Origin: Enoplosus armatus
Lineage: Eukaryota; Chordata; Actinopteri; Centrarchiformes; Enoplosidae
Assembly (NCBI RefSeq): GCF_043641665.1
Contig: NC_092184.1
Location: 18,404,108-18,468,107 of the forward strand
Reading direction: 5' to 3'
DNA: 64,000 nucleotides
In this document: positions 63,142-64,000 of the stretch, piece after piece
Layout: each line of letters starts with the position of its first letter
Position numbering within the stretch: the first letter of the stretch is position 1
The notes under the pieces: model-generated
Told to the model about the DNA's origin: nothing
The model's input: only the letters and a program-made list of their open reading frames with translations
Database searches by the model: none
Position numbers and translations under genes: made by a program

Positions 63142-64000
63142 CTGTGAAGAGGAGGAAAGGAAGGGCAGAGGAAAGAAACGGAGAACATCAGCCCACAGCA
63201 TTTTTCACACCGCTTACAGAAAAAAAGAAAAAACCTTCAAGTGTCAAGTGTTTCATTATAAAACTTGACACCCTGCCACCTTTCAGAAAGTTGCTTTTTC
63301 CTTTTCTAGCCACCTGGGGGATGAGAAGCAGCTAAGTTTTTAGTAAAGGGTGAGTGACCCATTTTCTGCAGAGTTGGTATTCAAGGCAGGAGCCTGAGAG
63401 GCCTGAGCTCCTCTCTGCTTTTGAGGAGCTCTGCAGAGGCAAACACTTGTCTCATCAGATGACACATGTGCCATCGCATCTCTCCTCACCTGCAGAACAC
63501 AGTCACTACCTCAAGTTAAGGAGAAGCAACAGAGCGTGTAAGTGTATGTAAGAGGATAGGGGGTCTAAATAGTGTATGTGATTTCTCTTTTTATGCTCCT
63601 GCAAAGAAAACGTCCTGTTTCTGGGTGAATTTGTAGGATTTGGGATCATGAAATATAAAAGAAAAGAATGGAAACAATCATGTTTATTGTGTGGACAGAA
63701 AGCCATCACTGAAACAGACCCCAGCCATTTCCATTTCCATGCCAGAAGCCTGCATTCACATTTCTGAGGAACCAACCCTTGGTAAACACAGTTAACATTA
63801 GGACTGTGAGCAGGCAGACTAAATGAGACGGCACCAACAATTACTCACGTGTGGGTGATTAGGGGAGTATCTGTCTGTGCTGTGAAATCTACTGAGGAAT
63901 GTTGGCTAGGCTAAAACTGAAGCCCCTCCAACTTCAGCTCAAATTAAAGTATCATCTAACTCAGAAGCACTAGAGAAGTGTCACCACTTCTCAGTTATAT
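63142..64000. other. hip1: Start of hip1 intron 1 (right edge)
   Basis: On the minus strand this lies upstream of the first hip1 exon in the window. No coding exon with the expected N-terminal leader was found, so it should be part of hip1 intron 1. No notable repeats. Confidence 0.6.

Noticed and set aside
1..64000. tRNA, rRNA, CRISPR or prokaryotic operon signals
   Set aside because: None was seen on reading; gene structure is spliced throughout and short repeats are microsatellites or interspersed elements, not spaced arrays.

Overview
The window is vertebrate nuclear DNA, almost certainly from a spiny-rayed (percomorph) teleost. The evidence is split genes with GT-AG introns of fish-like size, many (CA)n/(GA)n microsatellites, several interspersed repeat families typical of teleosts, and four genes whose conceptual splicing gives proteins nearly collinear with their mammalian orthologues. 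There is no prokaryotic, plasmid or phage content. I found no new gene system here. The most unusual item is a minor-spliceosome (U12) AT-AC intron in hip1.

Layout from left to right. 1-3.0 kb: non-coding and repeat-rich, with remnants of a CAGTGGTGG-ended (hAT-like) element. 3.26-6.53 kb, minus strand: tmem120a, 12 coding exons, 339 aa, complete. 6.5-8.1 kb: shared upstream region between two divergently transcribed genes. 8.56-13.49 kb, plus strand: gdpd1, 10 coding exons, 317 aa, complete, with a 3' UTR to about 15.26 kb. 16.3-29.8 kb, plus strand: ypel2, a probable non-coding first exon near 16.5 kb, four coding exons at 22.27-27.09 kb (119 aa), and a long 3' UTR. About 29.8-38.6 kb: gene-poor intergenic DNA with microsatellites, a 280-bp palindromic repeat and a possible MITE. 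38.6-63.1 kb and beyond, minus strand: hip1, 30 exons giving 1008 aa in frame; only the extreme N-terminal exon lies off the right edge.

The genes do not form a pathway. tmem120a is a multi-pass membrane protein, gdpd1 a membrane-anchored lysophospholipase D, ypel2 a small zinc protein, and hip1 a clathrin/actin endocytic adaptor. tmem120a and hip1 are neighbours on human 7q11.23, whereas GDPD1 and YPEL2 are adjacent on human 17q22. Here the 17q22-type pair sits inside the 7q11.23-type pair.

All exon boundaries were worked out by eye from reading frame, splice-site consensus and remembered similarity to mammalian proteins. No alignment or database search was run.
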